The position numbers and the translations under genes are program-made. 64,000 nt of DNA, from positions 6,023,962 to 6,087,961 of the forward strand of contig NC_067208.1 in assembly GCF_026262505.1 (NCBI RefSeq), in the 5' to 3' direction. The DNA is from Trichomonas vaginalis G3 (taxonomy: Eukaryota; Parabasalia; Trichomonadida; Trichomonadidae). A model generated the notes under the pieces. It saw only the letters and a list, made by a program, of their open reading frames with translations, had not been told where the DNA came from and searched no databases. Positions 10,667 to 20,548 of the stretch are shown here, piece by piece; the stretch's first letter is position 1; the number at the start of each line of letters is the position of its first letter.

Positions 10667-13447
10667 AAGTTTTAATATCCCCGGCAATATGAGTTTTTGA
10701 TACTTTTATTTTAGTATATAATATCATTATGTAATACACTATAATTTGGTATATTTAAACTGAGTATTACTATTATAGTTCATCTTATATGAGAATTCGG
10801 TATTTTGACAAATTTCAACTTTGACCGGTAAAAGTAAACTCCTTTTTTTTATTTAGGTACCCTATTCAATTTCTATCGTCACCATATGGAGAGGTCAGGC
10901 CCATATCATAAAACATTAAGTTTGGACTTACTAAGACATGTAAGAATTACCTTGCTTGTATAGGGGCATTAAATACTTTTAGATGCTAAAATCTTCAAAA
11001 TTAATTTAATTTGATATTCAAAATATGCACGAAAACGTAAATAAATACGGATCTAGCTCTCACATATCTCTATTTTAAGCATTGATAAGTATTTCTACAT
11101 TCTATTTTAAAAAATATTCAAATTTCACAATATTCTTTTCATTGATAATCTACATATTAACGAGAATAATATAACTTTTCATGTGTTTAGAAGTTCTTAG
11201 CTTTAGTACTGTATTGTTGAAAAAATTATTGAAGACTTTTTTCTTTTTGAGAAATTAATGCAATAACCAAAGAGGAATTGCATATGCTGCGCACTAAAAT
11301 TATAGAAATGTCTCTAATTAGACACAAATAGAGATATTCGGAAATAAAAATTTGAAATTTTGATCAAAAACGCTATTTTCTAATCATTTTTATTTTAACT
11401 ATATATAAAGTATCTTTTTCTATAATTTATACTTGATGGTTTAAAAGACGTTTAGACTCAAAATTTTACTGCATTTCATGTGGTAACTATGCTTTATCAC
11501 TAACTACCTCCTTGTTTCAACCCTGAACAATATATTATACCTCCCAATGCAGGTATTACTCCAACAAAATTAGCAATTTGGCTATTGTCTAAAATTTTCT
11601 CAAAGAAAGAGGAGTAAAGTCCCATTTTTAGAATTCGAGTTATATTAGAATGCAACTTAGACAAAAGGTTACAGTTTCAATACACATATTCAAAAAATTT
11701 GCATTCGAAATTTAAGATAAAGTACAATTTCCAAAAAAGAGTATCGAATCAGTGCACAAATATGCATTTACATGCTTACACTAGCTTGCACTAGTATTAA
11801 TAATTTTGAAATTAATTTTCAAATTATTCCCATACCTTTTGCAAAATTATTATGCTTATGATTCTAAGCATAGTTAAGCGATCTCGAATTTGAATTGCTA
11901 AGAAAAAATAATTAGTAAAAAAAATTGTCTATGCATTCTGTATGATGCTACTAACTATATTAGCAGCATACCTAAAATCTTTTCAATATTTTTGAGGGAA
12001 TTTGAATGGTACCGGTTGAGAGCTTTTTTAATTAAGGTACTATTTCGATAGAATTTGAATGGTACCCCTTCAATTTTGTGAGGGACCCCCTTTCATTTTT
12101 TGAATAGGGTACCTTAAATGAAAAAAGGACCTTATTTATAATCCAAAAAGCCCACGACATTTTATAGCATATTAGTGATACATTATATTATTATTAGTAA
12201 ACTTGATTTGCAATCTCTTCTAGATGAGTTATTTGTTTTTTTTTTTGATAAAATATTAAAAATCACTTTTTGACAGAATCTAAAGATTTTTGATTTGTAA
12301 AAGTTTTAATAATATGATAGGGTTAAAACATACTATCATAATATTGTGTAATCATATAATATTACTTTATCGCTAGATATGTCTAATATTCAAAAAATGT
12401 ATATTAACATTTTTTGTCATATCTTGATAATAAAGCAAAAACTCTCAGTTCCCCTTCGACAAATTGTTAGAATGCAACTAAAGTTTATTTTGATATAGTG
12501 AGCTTGTTTCAAAAAAAATATATGAAAGAAGAATTAGATTTGCAAAACCCCTATAAAAAACGATTTTTGCGTCGAGAATAACTTCATGCTCGATTGATAG
12601 ATATGATAATAAAAATCATATATGATAATAACTTAATATGGGCAACAATATTGTATTAATCACTTTGTGTCAAAACGGTTTTCGAAAATTAAGTATTCAA
12701 TTTTTCAAAAATCCATTCAATAATTTGACTTATAATTCAACGTATAAGAAAAAACTCTTAGTTCCCCTTCGACAATTTGTAAAGAAAATTATATAGTTTC
12801 TATCGGTACTATTATTATATTCTACATTCTTCGGTATTTCGAAGAATTAGGTTTGCAAATTTGATATTTTTGATGTATTTTTTTCAAATTGAGAGAATTT
12901 TTGACGATAGAAGATGCTCATTTTTGAACTACAATTTTGTATTGATGTGCATGATAAAAATTTGAACTTATATCATGGTGAAATAGTATAGGTCATAAAG
13001 TATTGATTTCCAAAAGAAACTATCAACTAATCCCTTTCCAATATGTTTAAACAAATCGATTTTTTAAATTTAATTTAAACCTTAAACTCAATTTATTAAA
13101 AAGTGACATTATTTTTATTAGAATTACCAAAATTCATATTCATATAATTATCAAATGATTGAAAATTGTTATAATTGGTTACATTATATTCATTTATGAA
13201 TTTACTATACTATATACTTTGCAATTTAAAAAATTCAAATTTTCAATTTTTAAAATATCATTATTTATCATACATCAAATAGTAAAGTTAGTATATATCA
13301 TGTTTAAAACCATAATATCGTCAAAATCGAAAATTTTAAAAACAAATAATATTTAATTTTCACAAAAGATTGGTATATAAGCAATCTATTGGTATATTTT
13401 TACTTCTTATTAGATGCTCGTCCTAACTATATGCAGCAATCATGTAG
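10667..13447. other. AT-rich decayed region with an inverted-repeat pair and a direct-repeat pair
   Basis: No ORF above about 60 codons is credible. It holds an imperfect 28-bp inverted pair (10841-10868 and 12100-12128, core AGGTACCCTATTCAA) and a 29-bp direct pair (12437-12466 and 12751-12780, core AGTTCCCCTTCGACAA). The word GAATTTGAATGGTACC also recurs near 12000 and 12050. The region looks like old transposon debris inserted into or beside the Pmp-like remnant. Confidence 0.5.
10841..12128. repeat. Possible decayed non-autonomous DNA element with 28-bp terminal inverted repeats
   Basis: The left arm CCTTTTTTTTATTTAGGTAC and the right arm, read on the other strand, CCTTTTTTCATTTAAGGTAC, both continue into CCTATTCAA. 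The arms are 1.23 kb apart and the DNA between them is non-coding. No convincing target-site duplication is visible. Chance pairing of AT-rich DNA is a real alternative, although the GGTACCCTATTCAA core argues against it. Confidence 0.35.
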
Positions 13448-13924
13448 GACCAGAGCCTTAACATCGACTTTTGTTGTTTCATTTCTAATGAAAATCCAGA
13501 AACTACAATTTGTATGAAAATAGAAGCTACGCCTAATTCAACAGTCAAAAATTCTATTTTCCGTAAGAACAAATGTCTAATTTCAGATTCAAATATGGGT
13601 CTAATTGAATGCCAAGTTGCAAATCTTGAATTTTCGGAATGTATTTTCTTAGAAAACACTGCAAAATGTATTTTTACTGCATTTAATAAAGGTAATATTA
13701 CAGTTATACACTGCTTTGGAGATAATATAACTGCAATTGGTTTTGGTGGTGGTATCATGAATACAAATGAAATGAAAACGCAATCATTTAATATTTCTTT
13801 TCCTTTTTATTCAATGATAGAATGCAAAATAGAGAGTCAAAAGCCATTTGAACATAAAAATAAGAAAGGAAATATCTTTAAAAATATTTTTTCATCTCAA
13901 TGTTTTATTAATCTCAAAAGATAA
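13448..13924 (+). pseudogene. Second remnant of a Pmp-like/beta-helix surface protein
   Basis: An open frame from just after a TAG (13445) to a TAA holds repeats of the kind NSIFRKNKC, NLEFSECIFLENTAKCIF and NITVIHCFGDN, then a GGG turn. The repeating C-F-x-N-x-A spacing and the GGG turn resemble the Pmp-like remnant at 10115-10666. An ATG at 13514 would give 136 residues, but the family similarity begins before it, so this is read as an internal fragment. There is no Inr, signal peptide or membrane anchor. Confidence 0.45.
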
Positions 13925-14552
13925 TAAACATAGATATATATCTCATCAAAATGATATATTATGATAATTATTAAACGTGTGTAACCATTAAATTCCCCTC
14001 TTTGAGCTAAATTTACATCAATCATTGTAAGTTATAAGAAATTAATGCTTCTGCATGTTATGAGTTGTTCCAATGCTTCAAGATCTTTTATATCTTGTTG
14101 CATATTGAATAGGATTATATCCAAATGCATTAAATTTTTAATATTCAACAAACACTTTGTATTTATTCTATGCTGCACATTGAAACTTTTGAACGATATA
14201 CTTTAATTGATATTTACATAATCTATAAGAAAGAAAACAAAGTTATATATATATTTCAGCAATACAAAATGAGATAAATGTGTCTGAAGAAGTATAGTAT
14301 AGATACTTTTTGTTGATGTAGCTACAATGTCCGGATACATAGGAATTTTATCAAATGAATTTGGAAATTAATGAAATTTTTAATAATTAGAATGTGAAAT
14401 ACAACTTAATACGTTTTGATTCTTAATATAAGGAAGATAACCTGTGCTTTACAATTATCCTATTTAAGATTTGATGTAAATTATTCAAATTCTCTTTAAC
14501 GTACATCAGTAATCAGAAAATATTCAATGAGATTTTTCAAACTAGATTTTGT
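13925..14552. other. Intergenic, AT-rich
   Basis: Upstream of the DHIC membrane protein; TTTTTCAAACTAG shortly before the ATG may act as its Inr. Nothing else seen. Confidence 0.45.
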
Positions 14553-16442
14553 ATGGACTCCGCTTTTAGCTATTCTGGGAAAACAGTAACAATCCAAGGA
14601 AATGATTATTACGTTCCCCCGTTTAGCAAATGGGAGGAAAAATGTAAATGTGGTCCATGTCATATTGCTTATTTCCCTGCAATTGATAAATATTTTTGTA
14701 ATCAATGGGAATGTTCATTTTTATTCCCATCAATCATTATAATATTAACTACACTTACATTTGCATTCGGCGAGTGGTCCTTAACTTATACAACTAGCGG
14801 AACATTAACAATAGTCCTTTGTATTATTGGTGCTTTGATATATATTGTGTGGTGGGTTGCATATCTACAGTCCATGTGCAGATCAGCTGGATACTTGCCA
14901 TGGTATTGGTTTGTAGAAAAAAGGGAAGAATATACTTATGAAGAGCAAATGGGCGGTATTATTACAACTGATGAGCAAATGGAATTCGCAAGAGATTTAG
15001 ATAGACCTGAAAGAGCGATTTTAAGTGCTAAAGCAAGAAGAATCGTTTTACGCGCAGATCATATCTGTAAATGGATAGGAAATTGGGTAGGTCTCAAGAA
15101 TTATCGATTCTTTTTCATACAGTTAATATGGTTTGTCATGTTATTTATCTTTTTCTTCATAGTTTGCGCTTTCGAAATTGTCGATATGGCGAAAAATGGA
15201 TGGCATACGTACCCGCCGCGTATCTGTATGTTTATAGTTTTCATACCTGTTATGCTTTTCTTCATTTTCTTCTTGATTGTCTTTGTCAGACACGTAAGAT
15301 ATCTTGTTACAAACAATACTACGGTCCACGAGCTTAAATCAGAGAAAAGCAATGATTTTACGAACCCTTACGATCTTGGATGCTGGCAGAACTGCATAGA
15401 AACCCTTGGCCCGGCCAAATATTGTCCAATTTGGTTTTGTCCGTGCTGGATTCCTCGATCAAACGATGGCTTCACTTGGAGAAGGAATGACCAAGAGGAG
15501 CAAACGAATCTTTACAATTACGATGACCATACAACTCAAGATTCCGAACAAATCATTGAAATTGACTCTGTTCCTCCTTCTGGACAAGATTTCTTCTTCC
15601 CAACTGTTCCAAACCCAATGAATTCCCCAAGAAGCAGCTACGATGATGGAAATGAGTTCATTTCTCCGTCAAATCAAAATCTTTATCAAAATGAGAAGCC
15701 AAAACCAGAAAATAAACAACCAGAAGAGAATAAAGAAGTTAAACAAGAGCAGCAGATGATCAAAAGAATGCCAGCTCCTCCAACAAAGCCAAATTCAAAT
15801 CTTATTCCTTCTTCTGAGCAAAATCAAAACAAAACTCTGCCACAACCGCTTCCCTCACAAAAAGCTGATGATCAGCCGCCAAAACAAAAGCGGAGAAGGC
15901 ACGTTAAACAAAATGAACCAAATAATTCACAGCAAAATGGGGAAAAGAAGGCACAAGAGCCAAGGAAAAGGAAGCAGAACCACGATGGATTCATGGATGC
16001 CTTGGTTGATAGGACTTTGGATGGAGAAGACGACGATGATTTTGATTTATACACAAAAGGAGAAAAAGTTGCACCAATTCCACCGAAGCAGCCTGTGAAA
16101 TTAAGAATTAAGCAAAGGAGACAGACATCTGCCGTTCCTCCTCCTCCAAATAAAAATACAGTTCAAATTGGACTTCCAACCAAGCCAAATCCGGCCAAAC
16201 CAGATCAGACAGAGATCAGGCAATCGAAGACATTAAGTAAATTGCCAAAAATGAAAATGCCGGAGCCTCCAGGAAAGAAAATTGAAGAAAAACCTGTTTC
16301 TGACCTTCCTCAGAGGAAAAAGTCAAAGCCACACTCTAAGAAAAACTCTGTTTCTAATCAGAACAACGCTGACGGACTTCCTGTGAAAAAGAAAAGATCT
16401 AGATCAGTGAGGAAGCCACGTGAAGAGTTCCCACAGCCATAA
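14553..16442 (+). CDS. Membrane protein with variant DHHC (DHIC) palmitoyltransferase domain and long basic tail
   Basis: DHHC enzymes transfer palmitate to protein cysteines at membranes. This 629-residue protein has four likely membrane spans in two pairs (about 55-75, 83-105, 188-208, 225-247), the family layout. Between the pairs lies LRADHICKWIGNWVGLKNYRFF, matching the second half of the DHHC cysteine-rich domain (DHHCPWxxNCVGxxNYRFF). The tetrad is D-H-I-C (about 169-172): the catalytic cysteine is kept, the second histidine is Ile, and the upstream zinc-binding CxxC/HC residues are largely absent. The last 300 residues are a K/P/Q/N-rich, probably disordered tail with basic clusters (KQKRRRHVKQ, KKKRSRSVRKPR). 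It could be an active Akr1-like variant or a pseudoenzyme. Confidence 0.75.
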   Translation: MDSAFSYSGKTVTIQGNDYYVPPFSKWEEKCKCGPCHIAYFPAIDKYFCNQWECSFLFPSIIIILTTLTFAFGEWSLTYTTSGTLTIVLCIIGALIYIVWWVAYLQSMCRSAGYLPWYWFVEKREEYTYEEQMGGIITTDEQMEFARDLDRPERAILSAKARRIVLRADHICKWIGNWVGLKNYRFFFIQLIWFVMLFIFFFIVCAFEIVDMAKNGWHTYPPRICMFIVFIPVMLFFIFFLIVFVRHVRYLVTNNTTVHELKSEKSNDFTNPYDLGCWQNCIETLGPAKYCPIWFCPCWIPRSNDGFTWRRNDQEEQTNLYNYDDHTTQDSEQIIEIDSVPPSGQDFFFPTVPNPMNSPRSSYDDGNEFISPSNQNLYQNEKPKPENKQPEENKEVKQEQQMIKRMPAPPTKPNSNLIPSSEQNQNKTLPQPLPSQKADDQPPKQKRRRHVKQNEPNNSQQNGEKKAQEPRKRKQNHDGFMDALVDRTLDGEDDDDFDLYTKGEKVAPIPPKQPVKLRIKQRRQTSAVPPPPNKNTVQIGLPTKPNPAKPDQTEIRQSKTLSKLPKMKMPEPPGKKIEEKPVSDLPQRKKSKPHSKKNSVSNQNNADGLPVKKKRSRSVRKPREEFPQP

Positions 16443-17069
16443 TTATATTTGTTATAGATGTTGTATATATATTAGTTATGTTTTGCGATATTAAATTTGT
16501 TTTTTAGATCTTTTTTTAAATTTCCTTTTTTTTTTCAAAATGAGATCTCATAACGAAACTCTAATCAAATGTATGCTTACAAGAAAAAATACATTTTCTT
16601 AATATCTTCCTCACTTATATCTTCTTATATTAATTTGATTTCATCTGATGTGTAGAGAAGAATACAAATTCACAACGAAATTGTTTGATTTATTAAATGT
16701 ACATTTCTCATCATGCACAAATTTTGTGGGTTCTAAAATTCCATTTTCCAAAGTTTCCATATTTATTTCATTCAATGAAAATATGCTCAATACTCGCATC
16801 AATCTATGTAGGTACAATGTTCTATAGATTGTTTCCTCTATAGCTCCTCAGATAGAAAGATGGAAACGCCAAAAGTCTCTTTAGAATTGTATGTCTTCTC
16901 AAAATTATCTATGGAATAAATGTGGAGTGCTAAATCCATCAATTGATATGTTAGGTGACATTGTTCTCACTATAAAAAAGGTACTTTTTCCTATTTTCTT
17001 GTTCCTATTTAGCCCGAACGAGAATTTGAAGACAGAAATTTAAACATTAAATTTATTGTGGTAAATTTT
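16443..17069. other. Intergenic, AT-rich
   Basis: Downstream of the DHIC gene up to the inverted-repeat element. No feature seen. Confidence 0.45.
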
Positions 17070-17134
17070 TAGAGTCTATATTAAAAAGTGACTTTTTTTA
17101 ATACGACCTCTCAATTTATTATCACTTTTTCATC
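17063..17134 (+). repeat. Left inverted-repeat arm of the 3.4-kb element
   Basis: Reads TTTTTAGAGTCTATATTAAA and continues through AAGTGACTTTTTT and GACCTCTCAA to ATCACTTTTTCATC. It pairs with 20423-20494. Confidence 0.7.
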
Positions 17135-18064
17135 TTTTTTTATGTGATTTGTCTATATAATGTGGGATTGCACATATGATCAGAACTCATTCTTGTGATG
17201 ATCATATTATGCAATGGGCATACTATTAAAGTTATATAAAAATCAATATTAAGCATTTAGCAATATATTAATGTTTACTATAACAATTAAATTCGATATA
17301 GTTAGGGGAATATATATATAAAATGGTAATGACTATAATTGAGTTTTGATCAAGATGCTAATTTGAATTAGAATGAATATATCGAATACACATATTTTTA
17401 TTATTATATATGCGTTATATTGTGTTATTGATGATTAATGTTCAGTAAATATAGTCAGATATCATATTTTGAAATTAAATTATTAAATTATTAATAGATA
17501 AAAATAGGATTTGATGATAGACATTAGATATATATTATGATATACTTAGAAATACATGTATTTGGATTCATAATGAAGGTAATTAAACATATTATATGTT
17601 TTTGATATGAAAAGAAGAGTTAGTAACGTATATAAATTAATATATGGTTACATATTATAGAATTAATATTCAAACTGATAGATAAATGATATTAAGAATC
17701 AAAAATTCAAAGAAATCTTACTTTTTTGTATCATTCAAAATTGAATGTAATAAAATCATATTGAAAATAAATTAAGGATTTTCGCCATATTTTTGATATA
17801 ATATATTATTGAACTCTTTATTGTATTTTTATTGCTTTCAATTTTGAGACAACTTTTGATAAAAAAATCTTTTCAAAATTACTAGATATTTATTTTGTTA
17901 TTCAAATAATGTTCGTTATAAAATTATTTTATAAAAGTTTGAAGGAGATTTCAAAAATTCATTCCTTATTTAATTTAGTGAGACCTTATGTTATTTAAAT
18001 AAATCAACCGATAAATTTCCTAATAGGTGTCAAAAGATTAATTCACATCCAAGTCAAATTAGGC

Positions 18065-18121
18065 TATAATGTATGTAGATGAGGACTGTCTTCAAGGCAG
18101 TCCTCATCTACCTACATTATA
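18065..18121. repeat. Long hairpin, ~24-bp stem
   Basis: The arm TATAATGTATGTAGATGAGG plus ACTG is mirrored by CAGTCCTCATCTACCTACAT plus TATA with one mismatch. The 9-nt loop TCTTCAAGG can itself extend the pairing. It lies in non-coding DNA inside the 3.4-kb element. Confidence 0.75.
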
Positions 18122-18292
18122 TAACCATGTCTCCCATATTTTTATTTGAATGTGAATGTGTAATTCTCAATTCCAGGACTGAGTGCATGGTTGCAGCGGG
18201 TTACTATATGCTCTTGCATCCATGTAGTCAGATCTGGAAATTGGCTTACTTTTCCTTTCGATGCGAATGTGACTAATACTTTTCCAATTGTG

Positions 18293-18339
18293 CACATATA
18301 AGTGCAGGGTACATCACTTGTACCCTGCATTTATGTGTG
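18293..18339. repeat. Long hairpin, 21-bp stem whose only mismatches are G-T wobbles
   Basis: The left arm CACATATAAGTGCAGGGTAC plus A pairs with a right arm that begins TGTACCCTGCATTTATGTGT and ends in G, across a 5-nt loop (TCACT). The two non-Watson-Crick positions are both G-T, so the stem would be continuous as RNA from the plus strand. Confidence 0.7.
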
Positions 18340-18764
18340 AAGAACTGAAAAATGACGTACCTTTCATGAAGAATATCACATAGTTATTTTATTTTGAAAA
18401 GGAGTTTAAATTTGTAAGCTATTGTTCTATTACATTGCAAATGCAACTTCCTTTCATCAATAATTTCATTTTAATAAATTATAAATATCACATTTAACAT
18501 AAAATTCTCAAATAATACTCACTTTCTCATTTTGATCATAAATATTGATACTTTATAAATACAAAATTTTTGAATTCTTTATTTTTCCTATGAAATTTAT
18601 AGTTTTTTGTTTGAATTTCCGAATTTTCAATTTTTTTTGGAAATTTTTATTCAATTTCGGATTTATTTTATTCTATTCTTTATATATGATAATTTTATTC
18701 AAGTTTATTATTTAAAAATTTCAATACATACGATAATTTTTCATTCAATTTTTAAACGAATGTT

Positions 18765-20022
18765 TTGATGGGATGAGCTTACTGAGCATAAGCTCATCCC
18801 ATCAAGATATTGCATCAAAACTCTGGCCTTCATCAAGGCCAGAGTTCATAATTCATCACCTCAGTGCCAAGTTCCTCGAAGGTCGTCCTCATTAGGATCG
18901 ATCCGAGAGGAACTTGGCACTGAATGAAATTCACAAGCTCTGGTCTCAGAAAATGCCAGAGCTTCGCAAGCAATCCTCGGGGCTGGTTTCCTCAAAGACC
19001 GCCCTGATTCGGGGCGGCCGGAGAGGAATCCAGTCCCGAGAGAGCGTTTATAGGAAGCTCTGGCCTTTTTCTGAGACCAGAGCCTGCAAATACAATCCTC
19101 AGGGCCGAGTTTGAGGGAGATCGTCCTCCTCTCGGCCCTGAAAGACCAATAGACAAAGGTTCTGGCCTCAACAGGAACCAGGGCCTCGCATACAATTCTC
19201 AGGGCCGGCTTTCTCAAATGCCGTCCTGATCTAGGGCGGCAGGAGAGAAGTCCGGCCCTGGGAAGCAGTAAATTCGAAGCTCTTGTCTCTGCAGAGGCCA
19301 TGGCCTGCAAATACCATCCTCAGGGCCGAGTTTTGCGATGATAGTCCACATGATAGACCGTCTCGCAAGAACTCGGCCCTGGAAGACATAAAATCACAGG
19401 CTCTGACCTCAGCAGGGATCAGAGTCTCGCTTACAATCATCAGGGCCGGCTTTCTCAAATGCCGTCCTGATCTAGGGCGGCAGGAGAGAAGTCTGGCCCT
19501 GGGAAGCAGTAAATTCGAAGCTCTGGTCTCTGCAGAGGCCATGGCCTGCAAGTACAATCCTCATGGTGTAGTTTCGACCTGATTGTCCCTCATGAGGACG
19601 ACCAAGTTAAAACTCTGCCATGAAAGAAAGGAACATGCATGCTCTGGATCCTTATGAGGCCAATACATTCCTAGAGGCCGAGTTTTCTGAGAATTTCCAC
19701 ATCACGGACAATTCTCAGCGGAATCCGGCCCTTGGGATCATTAAATACGAAGCTCTAGCCTTTCTTGATGCCAGAGTCTGCAAGGTTAATCCTCAGGGCT
19801 GAGTTTGAGGGAGATCACCATTATCAAGGACGGTCTCCTCTCTCCTCAGCCCTGAAACACCTACGGATACAGGATCTGGCTGTTGCTGAGGCCAAAGCTT
19901 CGCTTCCTAATCTCAGGGCCGTTTTTCTCAATTGCCGTCTTGTTCTTGGCGGCAGGAGAGGAATCCAGCCCTGGAATCGATAAATACGAATCTGTGGCAT
20001 CATTATAGACCAGAGTCTGCAA
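18765..20022. repeat. GC-rich tandem hairpin array (about 10 short + 10 long hairpins)
   Basis: The 1.26-kb array alternates a short hairpin A (typically GCTCTGG...CCAGAGC, about 27 nt) with a long hairpin B (typically CTCAGGGCCGG...CCGGCCCTGG, about 60 nt). B usually encloses an inner hairpin such as TGCCGTCC...AGGGCGGCA. Spacers are also conserved: GCAAATACAATC after A, and GAAGCAGTAAATTCGAA or relatives after B. Pitch between successive A units is about 107-122 bp. Units differ, but often on both sides of the stem: CAGGGCCGAG/CTCGGCCCTG in one unit is CAGGGCTGAG/CTCAGCCCTG in another. Inner stems are replaced wholesale in other units. The first units (18765-18846) are perfect hairpins of 17 and 12 bp. 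Small ORFs here are by-products. Function is unknown. Confidence 0.85.
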
Positions 20023-20422
20023 TTTATTTTATATAATATTTTTTTTATTTATTATTTTTTTTCAATGATTTGTTTTTAAAGATTATTGGTACAGTATCTT
20101 TTAATATTTAAGTAAAATAGCAAAATACCCTTTGAAAAACTATTGTCAGACAATATTTTATAATCTCTATATTCATTCATAAAAAAAAATACGTCTAGTA
20201 ATGCTCTGCATAAGTGGACAATAAAGTAATAAGATTGCTCTTTTATATAATAGAATGCAATTGCTCATTTATTAAGGATATATTTGTAATCAATTGTGAT
20301 CTATTTAAGAAAAATAAGAAAACAGCACCAAATTCATATAGATGCATCTGTATATTCTATATTTTATAGCTGCACTATTACAATTGTTGAAACTAAATCC
20401 CAATATTCTCCGCTCATTAATT

Positions 20423-20494
20423 GATGAAAAAGTGATAAAAATTTGAGAGGTCATTTTCAAAAAAGTCACTTTTTAATATAGACTCTAAATTTTT
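20423..20494 (-). repeat. Right inverted-repeat arm of the 3.4-kb element
   Basis: Inverted copy of 17063-17134; on the plus strand it reads GATGAAAAAGTGATAAAAAT onward and ends in GACTCTAAATTTTT. Confidence 0.7.
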
Positions 20495-20529
20495 AATTCA
20501 ATAAAAATTTGACACTTATGAATTTCACT

Positions 20530-20536
20530 TCATTTT
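20530..20536 (+). promoter_or_regulatory. Initiator (Inr) of the VIT/VWA gene
   Basis: TCATTTT lies 12 bases before the ATG at 20549; an overlapping TCACTTC lies 5 bases earlier. It is only about 40 bp downstream of the 3.4-kb element's end. Confidence 0.65.
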
Positions 20537-20548
20537 TTATAGTGAACA

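Larger units (their letters stand above)
17070..20487. mobile_element. 3.4-kb non-autonomous DNA element bounded by ~70-bp inverted repeats, carrying a hairpin array
   Basis: The left arm (17063-17134) and the right arm (20423-20494) are inverted copies of about 70 bp with a handful of differences. Both start TAGAGTCTATATTAAAAAGTG and end ATCACTTTTTCATC when read inward. The sequence AATTTT abuts both ends (17064-17069 and 20488-20493), a possible 6-bp target duplication, though low complexity weakens it. Nothing inside encodes a transposase or any long protein. The interior holds AT-rich DNA, two long hairpins and a GC-rich hairpin array. Its right arm ends about 60 bp before the ATG of the VIT/VWA gene, so it may touch that promoter. 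A MITE-like or larger non-autonomous derivative is the best reading. Confidence 0.6.

Noticed and set aside
18861-19983. Several 60-149 codon frames on both strands across the hairpin array
   Set aside because: They overlap each other in many frames, follow the ~118-bp repeat (not a multiple of three) and consist of stem sequence. They are by-products of a GC-rich repeat without stop codons.
18765-20022. CRISPR array
   Set aside because: Units are themselves palindromes with conserved spacers in a eukaryotic genome, there are no cas genes, and spacers are not unique sequences of constant length.
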